From contig NZ_CP113116.1 in assembly GCF_026625985.1 (NCBI RefSeq), positions 3,038,001 to 3,102,000 on the forward strand: a stretch of 64,000 nucleotides of DNA, written 5' to 3'. The notes beneath the pieces are model-generated. The model was not told where the DNA came from, did not search any database, and worked only from the letters and a program-made list of their open reading frames with translations. The stretch's first letter is position 1; every line of letters begins with the position of its first letter. This DNA is from Mycobacterium sp. Aquia_213. GTDB taxonomy: Bacteria; Actinomycetota; Actinomycetes; Mycobacteriales; Mycobacteriaceae. This document shows, in pieces, positions 16,542 through 23,680 of the stretch. A program made the translations under genes and the position numbers.

Positions 16542-17726
16542 ATGAGCGACCGGGTACTCGACCAGGTAGTGGCGATGGCGGACCAATTGCGCGACCAGGC
16601 CGCCGAGGCCGAACAAATTGGCCGGCTTACCGACGACACCGTCAAGCTGATGAAGGGCGCCGGCCTGATCCGGCTGCTACAGACCAAGCAATACCAAGGC
16701 TTCGAGGTCCACCCCCGCGAGTTCGCCGAGACGACGATGGCCACCGCGGCATTGGATCCGGCCGCCGGCTGGATCGTCGGCGTGGTGGGCGTGCACCCCT
16801 ACCAGTTGGCCTACGCGGACCCGAAGGTCGCCGCCGAGATCTGGGCCGACGATGTCGACACCTGGATGGCCTCCCCGTACGCGCCGCAAGGTGTGGCGAA
16901 GCCCGTCGACGGCGGCTACCTCTTCACCGGCCGCTGGCAGTTCAGCTCGGGCACCGACCATTGCGACTGGATCATCCTGGGCGCGATGCGCGGCGACGAA
17001 AAAGGCATTCCGTTGATGCCGCCGCAGATGCTGCACATGATCCTGCCGCGCAAGGATTACGAGATCGTCGAGGACTCGTGGAATGTGGTGGGGCTGCGCG
17101 GAACCGGCTCCAAGGACGTGATCGTCAAGGATGCGTTCGTCCCGAGCTACCGGACGATGGACGCCACCAAGGTGATGGACGGCACCGCCCAGCGCGAGGC
17201 CGGCATGACCGAGCCGCTGTATCTGATGCCGTGGTCGACGATGTTCCCGCTGGGCATCTCCGCGGCCACCATCGGCATTGCCGAGGGAGCGCTCGCCGCG
17301 CACCTGGACTATCAGCGCGAGCGTGTGGGTGCCACCGGAACCGCGATCAAGGACGATCCGTACGTCATGCACGCGATCGGTGAGGCCGCCGCCGACATCA
17401 ACGCCGCCCGCCAGGAACTGCTGGCCAACGCCGACCGGATCTACGACATGGTCGCGGCCGGCAAGGAGGTGTCGTTCGCCGATCGCGCGGCCGGCCGCCG
17501 GACGCAGGTGCGCGCGGTGTGGCGCGCGGTGTCGGCCGTTGACGAGATCTTCGCCCGCTCGGGCGGCAACGCGGCGCGAATGGACAAGCCGCTGCAGCGG
17601 TATTGGCGTGACGTCCACGTCGGGCAGATGCATGCCATCCATGTCCCCGGCACCACCTATCACGCCGCAGCACTGAGTTCCCTTGGCGTCGAACCGCCCG
17701 AGGGTCCGCTGCGGGCGTTGATCTGA
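16542..17726 (+). CDS. HsaA-like flavin-dependent monooxygenase
   Basis: This is a 394-residue protein of the acyl-CoA dehydrogenase fold, identical in length to my recollection of M. tuberculosis HsaA, the oxygenase that hydroxylates 3-HSA to a catechol. Shared blocks include GWIVGVVGVHPYQLA, SPYAPQGVAKPVDGGY, GRWQFSSGTDH, NVVGLRGTGSKDVIVKD and the C-terminal PLQRYWRDVHVGQMHA. The ATG at 16542 follows AAGGACAACGAT. It needs reduced flavin from an HsaB-type reductase; none is adjacent, the nearest candidate being at 42912. It lies 13 bases before the HsaC-like dioxygenase gene, fitting consecutive reactions. Confidence 0.92.
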   Translation: MSDRVLDQVVAMADQLRDQAAEAEQIGRLTDDTVKLMKGAGLIRLLQTKQYQGFEVHPREFAETTMATAALDPAAGWIVGVVGVHPYQLAYADPKVAAEIWADDVDTWMASPYAPQGVAKPVDGGYLFTGRWQFSSGTDHCDWIILGAMRGDEKGIPLMPPQMLHMILPRKDYEIVEDSWNVVGLRGTGSKDVIVKDAFVPSYRTMDATKVMDGTAQREAGMTEPLYLMPWSTMFPLGISAATIGIAEGALAAHLDYQRERVGATGTAIKDDPYVMHAIGEAAADINAARQELLANADRIYDMVAAGKEVSFADRAAGRRTQVRAVWRAVSAVDEIFARSGGNAARMDKPLQRYWRDVHVGQMHAIHVPGTTYHAAALSSLGVEPPEGPLRALI

Positions 17727-17739
17727 ACAGGAGCCTTCG

Positions 17740-18648
17740 ATGACGGACCTGAAAAGCCTTGGCTACATCACCATTTCGACCAACGACATCGACCGATGGC
17801 GCCGCTTCGCGTTCGGCGTGCTGGGTTTCGCCGAGGGCAAGGGCCCCGACGAGTCCGCACTCTATCTGCGGATGGACGAGCGCGCGGCGCGGCTGATCGT
17901 GCTGCCGGGTGAGACCGATCGGGTGCTCACGATCGGCTGGGAGGTACGCGACCACCCGGCGCTGCAGCGGGTCAAAGCGACCCTCGACGGGGCCGGGGTG
18001 CCGTTCAAGCAGCTGTCGGTCGAGGAGGCCGAGGCCCGGCGGGTGGAAGAGGTGATCACGTTCGACGACCCGGCCGGCACCACACTCGAGGTGTTCCACG
18101 GGGCGGTGCTCGATCACAGCCCGGTCGTCACCCCGTTCGGCGCAAGATTCGTCACCGGCGATCAGGGCCTGGGCCACGTGGTGGTGCCCGCGATGGATCC
18201 CAACGGCGTGTTCGACTTCTACACCGACGTCCTCGGTTTCCGGTCACGCGGCGCGTTCCGGGTACCGCTGCCGAAAGAGTTTGGCCCGGTACGGGTTCGC
18301 TTCCTCGGGATCAACGAACGTCACCACAGCATGGCGCTGGTGCCGGCCGCGCATATGCGCGACCCACGCCTGGTGCACATCATGGTCGAGGTCGACGCCC
18401 TTGACGCGGTCGGACAGGCACTAGACCGAGTCAACGCCGAAGGCTTCCAATTGTCGTCGACGCTGGGCCGCCACACCAACGACAAGATGATCTCCTTCTA
18501 CGTCCGGGCGCCCGGTGATTGGGACATAGAGTTCGGCACCGAAGGCATGCGGGTCGACGAAAATTATTACACCGCAGAGGAAATCACCGCCGACAGCTAC
18601 TGGGGCCACCAGTGGGTCGGCGAAATGCCCGCGGCGATGCGGCTATGA
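17740..18648 (+). CDS. HsaC-like extradiol ring-cleavage dioxygenase
   Basis: This 302-residue type I extradiol dioxygenase has two vicinal-oxygen-chelate domains. It closely follows M. tuberculosis HsaC, which opens the catechol ring of 3,4-DHSA. The iron ligands are visible as H146 (GLGHVVV), H213 (LVHIMVE) and E264 (WDIEFG). The catalytic region LGRHTNDKMISFYVRAPG is conserved. The start ATG at 17740 follows AACAGGAGCC. It is placed between the HsaA-like and KstD-like genes, and its stop overlaps the next ATG. Product cleavage by the HsaD-like hydrolase at 11925 would follow. Confidence 0.94.
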   Translation: MTDLKSLGYITISTNDIDRWRRFAFGVLGFAEGKGPDESALYLRMDERAARLIVLPGETDRVLTIGWEVRDHPALQRVKATLDGAGVPFKQLSVEEAEARRVEEVITFDDPAGTTLEVFHGAVLDHSPVVTPFGARFVTGDQGLGHVVVPAMDPNGVFDFYTDVLGFRSRGAFRVPLPKEFGPVRVRFLGINERHHSMALVPAAHMRDPRLVHIMVEVDALDAVGQALDRVNAEGFQLSSTLGRHTNDKMISFYVRAPGDWDIEFGTEGMRVDENYYTAEEITADSYWGHQWVGEMPAAMRL

Positions 18649-20111
18649 CCCCTGACACCGACGTGACGCCGGTTGCGGCGTCGTCGATCACCGCATGGGA
18701 TCACGAAGCCGACGTCGTCATCGCGGGGTACGGCGTCGCGGGTGCGGCGGCCGCGGTCGAAGCGGCCCGCTCCGGGGCTGACGTTCTGGTCTTGGAGCGC
18801 ACCGGCTCCTGGGGCGGCGCGGCGGCGATGGCCGGCGGGTTCATCTACCTCGGCGGTGGCACACCGTTGCAAAAGGCTTGTGGCTTCAGCGATTCCGTCG
18901 ACAACATGGCGGCGTTCCTCAACGTGGCAATGGGGCCGGGCGCCGACGCGGACCGCATCGCCGACTACTGCGCCGGCAGCGTCGCCCATTTCGATTGGCT
19001 GGTCGGCTGCGGCGTGCCATTCAAGGCGGAGTTTTTCTCCGAGCCCGGCTGGGAGCCGATGGGTGATCAGGGCCTGATGTACAGCGGCGGCGAAAACTCC
19101 TACCCGTTCAACACCATCGCCACCCCCGCGCCACGCGGCCACGTGCCGCAGATGCAGAACAAGAAGCAGGGCGAAGCCAGTGCCGGCTACATGCTGATGA
19201 AGCCCCTCGTCGAAACCGCAACCGCGGCAGGCGCTCGCGCGCTCTACGACGTGCGGGTGCAGTGTCTGATCGTCGAGTCCGACGGCCGGGTCGTCGGCAT
19301 CCGGGCCCGTCAGTACGGCACCGAGATGACGATCCGGGCGCGCACCGGCGTGGTGCTCGCGACGGGAAGCTTCGCCTACAACGACGCGATGGTGGCGCGT
19401 TACGCGCCGCGGATCGCCGGACGACCGGCCGCGTCAATCGAGCAGCACGACGGGCAGGCAATCCGGATGGCGCAGGCGCTCGGCGCCGATCTGGCCCACA
19501 TGGACGCCACCGAGGTCGCGATCTTCATCGACCCACAGCAGCTGGTGCGCGGAATTCTGGTCAACGGCCGCGGTCAGCGCTATGTCGCCGAGGACACCTA
19601 CCCGGGCCGCGTCGGACAGCTCACGCTCTACCACCAGGACAACACCGCCTACCTGATCATCGACAGCGATGCCCAGGACGAGGCGATGGCGTCGTGGTCG
19701 CCCAAGTTCATGCTGCGGGAGGCGACCTGGGTCGCCGACACCGTCGCCGACTTGGAGCGCGACATCGGCCTGGCACCCGGCTCACTGCAGGCAACGGTCG
19801 CCGCCTACAACGAGGGCGCTGCGCGCGGTGAGGATCCACTGCTGCACAAGAAGCCGGAGTGGATCAAGCCGATCGGCACCCCGGTCGGCGCGATCGACCT
19901 GCGCGAGAACACCGGCGGCTTCACCTTGGGTGGGCTGGCCACCACGCTGGATGCCGAGGTGCTGCACGTCAGCGGCGAACCCATCCCGGGGCTGTTCGCC
20001 GCGGGCCGTTCGACCGCCGGGCTGGCCGCCTGGGGTTATGCCAGCGGTGTCTCACTCGGTGACGGCAGCTTCTACGGTCGCCGCGCCGGGCGGTCGGCCG
20101 CCAAGGGCTGA
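18645..20111 (+). CDS. FAD-binding dehydrogenase, KstD/fumarate-reductase family
   Basis: This is a 488-residue flavoprotein. The N-terminal Rossmann motif is VVIAGYGVAGAAAAVEAARSG, followed by LERTGSWGGAAAMAGG. The C-terminal FAD contact is PGLFAAGRSTAGLAAWGYASG. The family includes 3-ketosteroid dehydrogenases and related alkene reductases or dehydrogenases. The Tyr-Pro-Gly motif of classical KstD near the C-terminus is not obvious, so it may act on a different position than C1-C2. It is translationally coupled (ATGA) to the HsaC-like dioxygenase. A second, more typical KstD is at 23681. Its exact reaction is uncertain. Confidence 0.88.
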   Translation: MTPDTDVTPVAASSITAWDHEADVVIAGYGVAGAAAAVEAARSGADVLVLERTGSWGGAAAMAGGFIYLGGGTPLQKACGFSDSVDNMAAFLNVAMGPGADADRIADYCAGSVAHFDWLVGCGVPFKAEFFSEPGWEPMGDQGLMYSGGENSYPFNTIATPAPRGHVPQMQNKKQGEASAGYMLMKPLVETATAAGARALYDVRVQCLIVESDGRVVGIRARQYGTEMTIRARTGVVLATGSFAYNDAMVARYAPRIAGRPAASIEQHDGQAIRMAQALGADLAHMDATEVAIFIDPQQLVRGILVNGRGQRYVAEDTYPGRVGQLTLYHQDNTAYLIIDSDAQDEAMASWSPKFMLREATWVADTVADLERDIGLAPGSLQATVAAYNEGAARGEDPLLHKKPEWIKPIGTPVGAIDLRENTGGFTLGGLATTLDAEVLHVSGEPIPGLFAAGRSTAGLAAWGYASGVSLGDGSFYGRRAGRSAAKG

Positions 20112-20147
20112 CCTGCACCGATCACCCAGTCCTCTTTCGCGCGAGCC

Positions 20148-20189
20148 TAACCCCACTGCGAATTTCCGCGCGATATTTCGCATTCACGT
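20148..20189. repeat. Short nested palindromic element, copy B
   Basis: This sequence resembles the element at 1617-1662, with the same layout TAAC..CTGCGA..TTC..TCGCA..ACGT. The inner arms TGCGA (20157-20161) and TCGCA (20178-20182) are perfect around a CG-rich centre. It lies between the KstD-like stop and the IclR gene. Confidence 0.4.
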
Positions 20190-20221
20190 CGGACTCGCGG
20201 ACTTTTCTTTGTCGCGTGGTG

Positions 20222-20237
20222 TGTGACAGCGCCCACA
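20222..20237 (+). promoter_or_regulatory. Candidate CRP/Rv3676-type binding site
   Basis: TGTGA - 6 bases - CCACA differs from the CRP consensus TGTGA-N6-TCACA at one position. It lies 62 bases before the IclR start, just upstream of the IclR-type palindrome. Cyclic-AMP control of the catabolic genes is possible but unproven. Confidence 0.35.
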
Positions 20238-20253
20238 TCCGTGTGGTACACAT

Positions 20254-20272
20254 ATATTCCTAATAGGAATAT
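20254..20272 (+). promoter_or_regulatory. Candidate IclR operator
   Basis: A perfect inverted repeat ATATTCC - TAATA - GGAATAT lies 27 bases before the IclR gene start. It is AT-rich in a GC-rich genome and has the TTCC..GGAA core that IclR-family proteins often bind. A second short palindrome, TGTG-GTA-CACA, precedes it at 20242-20252. Autoregulation is the natural reading. Confidence 0.6.
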
Positions 20273-20298
20273 GCCACCCCGACACACTTGGAGGACCG

Positions 20299-21144
20299 AT
20301 GTCAGGGACCGTGCGCTCCGTCGCGACCGCAGAACCGAGCACTCCCACGGCCGTCATCGACCGCATTTCGCTGGTCCTCGACGCATTCGACGGCCCGGGG
20401 CGGCTGACCCTGGCCCAGATCGTGCGGCGCACCGGCCTGCCGCGTTCCTCGGCGCACCGGATGCTCGAGCGTCTGGTGCAACTGCGCTGGCTGCGCCGCA
20501 GCGGGCGCGACTACGAGCTCGGGATGCGCCTGGTGGAACTCGGGTCGCTGGCCGTGCATCAGGACCGCCTGGTGCGTGCGGCCGGTCCGCTGCTGGGCGA
20601 ATTGCACCGCGCCACCGGGCTGGTCGCACACCTGGCGGTGCTGGACGGACCCGATGTGGTCTACCTCGACAAGGTCGGGGACCGACGGGCCGACGCGATC
20701 CCCACCCGGGTCGGCGGCCGGCAACCCGCGCATTGCACCGCCGTGGGCAAGGCGATCCTGGCCTACCGCGGCGAGGATGCCGACGCCGATCTTCAGGTCC
20801 GCAGGACCAAGTACTCCGTTTCCACCAGCTCCCAGCTGGCCGCCGAATTGGCCAAGGTGCGCGCCCATGGGGTGGCGTTCGAGCGCGAGGAGTCGCTGCT
20901 CGGATTCGGTTGTGTCGCAGCGCCGATCGGCGGCCCGGGCGAGGCCGTCGCGGCGGTATCGGTGTGCGGGCCGATGAGCCGCATGATGTTCGATCAGCGA
21001 CTGACCGCACCGGTACGCATGACGGCGATGGGCATCTGGCGCAACGTCGAGGACGGTCCGCGACGGGTGGCACCTACGCTGCAGCCGCTACGTCCGCTGC
21101 TTCCCCAGCGTCACCGTCCCGCGCCCGCGCTGCAATACGCGTGA
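20299..21144 (+). CDS. IclR family transcriptional regulator
   Basis: This 281-residue regulator has an N-terminal winged helix (LTLAQIVRRTGLPRSSAHRMLERLVQL, about residues 37-63) and a C-terminal effector domain. The latter includes the IclR pattern HLAVLDGPDVVYLDKVGDR, then PAHCTAVGKAILAY and a late GFGCVAAPIGGPGEAVAAVSV. IclR proteins often control aromatic and steroid ring degradation. A palindromic operator candidate is just upstream. The stop overlaps the GTG of the following SDR gene, so the two are co-expressed. It is the best candidate local regulator for the ring-degradation genes on both sides. Confidence 0.93.
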   Translation: MSGTVRSVATAEPSTPTAVIDRISLVLDAFDGPGRLTLAQIVRRTGLPRSSAHRMLERLVQLRWLRRSGRDYELGMRLVELGSLAVHQDRLVRAAGPLLGELHRATGLVAHLAVLDGPDVVYLDKVGDRRADAIPTRVGGRQPAHCTAVGKAILAYRGEDADADLQVRRTKYSVSTSSQLAAELAKVRAHGVAFEREESLLGFGCVAAPIGGPGEAVAAVSVCGPMSRMMFDQRLTAPVRMTAMGIWRNVEDGPRRVAPTLQPLRPLLPQRHRPAPALQYA

Positions 21145-21971
21145 GCCCGTTCGCCGGCGGCGTCGCAGTCATCACTGGGGCCGGCTCCGGTATCGGCGCG
21201 GGCCTGGCCCGCCATGCGGCCACGCTGGGAATGACGGTGGTGCTCGCCGACATCAATGCCGACGCTGTTGCCGCCCTGCGCGAAGAGCTCTGTACCGCAG
21301 CAGGATCGGCGGTCGACGTGGTCTGCGACGTGCGTGATCCGGACGCGGTCCAGCAACTGGCCGAGCGCACCTATCGCGACATCGGAGCGGTGCGGCTACT
21401 GGTCAACAACGCGGGCGTGGAGCAGTTCGATTATCTGTGGGACACGCCGGTGGCCAACTGGCAGCGGGTCGTCGACATCAACGTCAGCGGGGTGTTCCAT
21501 GGCGTGCGTGCTTTTCTGCCGAAGATGATGGCCACCGACCAGCCCGCGTGGGTGTGGAATCTGTCGTCGGTCGGCGGCGTGGTCGCAATTCCGTTGCAGG
21601 CGCCCTACATCGTGAGCAAGCACGCGGTGCTGGCGTTGACGGAGTGCCTGTATCTCGATGTGCAGTCGGCCGGGCATGGCCACCACATTCATGTGCAGGC
21701 GGTGTTACCGGGGGCGGTGAAATCCAACATCTTCGAGTCGGCCGGCGGTGTCGACCCCGGCGCGGGTGGCGACGACGCCGTCGCCGAGGCGCAGCGCGCG
21801 GCGATGCTAGACGTCAAGGCCGCGGCGATGGATCCGGCGGCGGCCGCGGCGACGATCTTCGAGCAGGCCGCCGAGGGACGGTTCTACTTACTCACCGAGC
21901 CCGAGTATGTCGGGACGGCAATGACCGAGCGGGCGAATGTGCTCGCGGCACAAAGTCATCCGTCGCTCTGA
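21141..21971 (+). CDS. Short-chain dehydrogenase/reductase, coupled to IclR
   Basis: This is a 276-residue SDR starting at the GTG that overlaps the IclR stop (GTGA). Motifs seen are TGAGSGIGAG, acidic D after strand 2 (VLADIN, suggesting NAD), NNAG, the serine in LSSVGG and Y-I-V-S-K. The C-terminal part is longer and more polar than in mycofactocin-type SDRs. Coupling to the regulator suggests a core pathway step such as 3- or 17-hydroxysteroid oxidation, but the substrate is not readable. The upstream frame extension to 20223 lies inside the IclR gene and is rejected. Confidence 0.92.
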   Translation: MSPFAGGVAVITGAGSGIGAGLARHAATLGMTVVLADINADAVAALREELCTAAGSAVDVVCDVRDPDAVQQLAERTYRDIGAVRLLVNNAGVEQFDYLWDTPVANWQRVVDINVSGVFHGVRAFLPKMMATDQPAWVWNLSSVGGVVAIPLQAPYIVSKHAVLALTECLYLDVQSAGHGHHIHVQAVLPGAVKSNIFESAGGVDPGAGGDDAVAEAQRAAMLDVKAAAMDPAAAAATIFEQAAEGRFYLLTEPEYVGTAMTERANVLAAQSHPSL

Positions 21972-22012
21972 GTCACACGGATCACTTCAGTTCCCGGACG
22001 CCGGGATGGGCG

Positions 22013-22099
22013 ATTTGCCCGCCTCCGAGCGACAATGTCGCCGCCGCCGAGCGCTGGCCATGCGAGATCAGTGGAATTGTCGCTCGGAGGCGGGCAAAT
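22013..22099. repeat. Perfect 24-bp inverted repeat (large hairpin) between convergent genes
   Basis: The arms at 22013-22036 and 22076-22099 are exact reverse complements over 24 bases with a 39-base spacer. An outer pair GATGGGC (22005-22011) and GCCCATC (22107-22113) extends the stem after small internal loops. It sits in the gap between the convergent SDR and Rieske-partner genes, so a bidirectional terminator is one role. A mobile palindromic repeat is the other. There is no U-rich tail. Confidence 0.85.
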
Positions 22100-22142
22100 T
22101 GTGCTTGCCCATCCGCGCCGTGGCTTGTGTGGCGGTTGATAC

Positions 22143-22454
22143 TCAAGCCAAGGGCGTTATAGCACCGACTGTTTCATCGACGATAGCCAGATCGCCGTCG
22201 CGCACCGCCTCGACAATCGACTCGCGCAGGGCCGAACACACCAGAAACACCCCACGGCCGGCGTGCGCCGACACCTTCAGGACTTCGGCCCGCTCGGTGC
22301 ACCGGCCCGTGGCGTCGGCGTTCCACTGCACGCTGGTTTGGTTCCAGGTGCTCTTGCGGACCAGCACCCGCGCGCCGCAGCTGCCGCACGCCACGGGCAG
22401 CATCGGCATCTCGTGGAGCCGATTGTCCTGCCGCACCGGCGAATCGAGCGCCAT
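22143..22454 (-). CDS. Small CxxC protein coupled to the Rieske oxygenase gene
   Basis: This 103-residue protein of unknown function starts at the ATG overlapping the KshA-like stop (ATGA). It has a zinc-ribbon-like CGSCG near residue 25 and two more cysteines further on (GRC, FLVC). Four cysteines could bind one metal, but their spacing is not that of a plant-type ferredoxin. KSTWNQTSVQWNADATGRC is distinctive. Tight coupling implies a function with the oxygenase, for example as accessory or electron-transfer protein. I do not recognise a named family. Confidence 0.7.
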   Translation of the reverse strand: MALDSPVRQDNRLHEMPMLPVACGSCGARVLVRKSTWNQTSVQWNADATGRCTERAEVLKVSAHAGRGVFLVCSALRESIVEAVRDGDLAIVDETVGAITPLA

Positions 22455-23584
22455 CACACTGAGCCCTGGGCCGCCATATTCGCTTCGACCTCTTTCATCC
22501 ACGCCTGGTACGGCCGGGTGGTGTCCAGCTCGAACTCGAAGCGGTCCACCATGTCCGGCTCCACGTCGGCGGCATCGACGTAGAACTGCTGATACCAGCG
22601 ACGCAGCTGATAGACCGGGCCGTCCTCCTCGACCAGCAGCGGATTGTCGATGCGCGCCTTGTGCCGCCAGATCTGGACGTCCTGCTCGAAACCGAGCTTG
22701 ATGTAGTCGCCGAGTGTGATCGCGGTCCGCATGGCCTCATCGCCGGGCAGCGTCTCGGATTTCTTGACGATGATGCCGTATTGCAGCACAAAGGAATTCG
22801 AGTCGATCGGATAGTGGCAATTGATCAGGATGGATTGGGCGTCACCGGTCTCGTAGTGGTAGGTCAGGTCGTCGATCATGAAGGACGGCCCGTAGTAGGA
22901 CGCCACCGAGGTGTTGCCCAGCATCCGTGAGCCTTCGGTGCCACCCATGTCCGGGCGTCCCTCACCGTTCATGTACTGCGTCGCGACGTGTCCTTCGAAG
23001 ATGTTCTTGAAGTAGGTCGGCAACGCGCCGTGGATGTAGTAGAAGTGCGCCATATCCACGACGTTGTCGATAATTTCGCGGCAGTTGCTCGTTGCTACGA
23101 CCGTGGTGTACCAATGCCAGTCGGTCCATTCGTCGCTGGTGGCTCCCTCGATGCGCGGGATCGTCACCTCCGGCGGCGGCGGTTTGCGCTCCGGGTCGTT
23201 CCAGACGAACAACATGCCGTCCTGTTCCAGCGTCGTCCAGGTCGCCGTGCGGGCCAGCTTGGGTGCGCGCCGGGCGTAGGGCACCTGCTTGCAGCGCCCG
23301 TCACCGCCCCAGCGCCAGTCGTGGAACGGGCAGGCGATTTCGTCGCCCTTCACCTCGCCCTGGGACAGGTCGCCGCCCATGTGCCGGCAGTAGCTGTCGA
23401 GGACATTGATCTTGCCGTCCCCGCTTTGGAAGACGACAAGCTTCTGACCGAAGGCGTTGATCGCGTGCGGCTTGCCGTCACCGAAATCTCTGATCAACCC
23501 CAGGCAATGCCAACCGCGGGCAAACCGCGTCGGTGCGGCCTGGGCTTCAATGAGCCGAATTTCGTCGGTGTCATGCATAGCCAT
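22454..23584 (-). CDS. kshA: Rieske oxygenase, KshA-like (3-ketosteroid 9-alpha-hydroxylase oxygenase component)
   Basis: This is a 376-residue terminal oxygenase. The Rieske 2Fe-2S ligands are C66-x-H68 (SYCRHMGGDL) and C85-x2-H88 (CPFHDWRWGGDGRC). The mononuclear iron site contains H180 and H185 in NVVDMAHFYYIHG, with the third acidic ligand probably in FEQDVQIWRHK. Long blocks match M. tuberculosis KshA, for example YCRHMGGDLS, DEWTDW, LPTYFKN and NPLLVEEDG. The first ATG (23584) has GGAG eight bases upstream. The family 9-alpha-hydroxylates 3-ketosteroids, which together with KstD opens ring B. It is divergent from the KstD gene at 23681. Confidence 0.94.
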   Translation of the reverse strand: MAMHDTDEIRLIEAQAAPTRFARGWHCLGLIRDFGDGKPHAINAFGQKLVVFQSGDGKINVLDSYCRHMGGDLSQGEVKGDEIACPFHDWRWGGDGRCKQVPYARRAPKLARTATWTTLEQDGMLFVWNDPERKPPPPEVTIPRIEGATSDEWTDWHWYTTVVATSNCREIIDNVVDMAHFYYIHGALPTYFKNIFEGHVATQYMNGEGRPDMGGTEGSRMLGNTSVASYYGPSFMIDDLTYHYETGDAQSILINCHYPIDSNSFVLQYGIIVKKSETLPGDEAMRTAITLGDYIKLGFEQDVQIWRHKARIDNPLLVEEDGPVYQLRRWYQQFYVDAADVEPDMVDRFEFELDTTRPYQAWMKEVEANMAAQGSV

Positions 23585-23680
23585 GATTTAACTCCGCAGT
23601 ACGCCCAAATGGGGTCTGCCTGTTCCACTCATCAGGACGACTATTCCTACGCCGCGCGGCCCCGGCATACCGTTCTCGAC

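Noticed and set aside
23585..23680. KstR or KstR2 operator between the kshA and kstD homologues
   Set aside because: I looked for TnnAACnnGTTnnA and AnCAAGnnCTTGnT patterns by eye and found no acceptable match.
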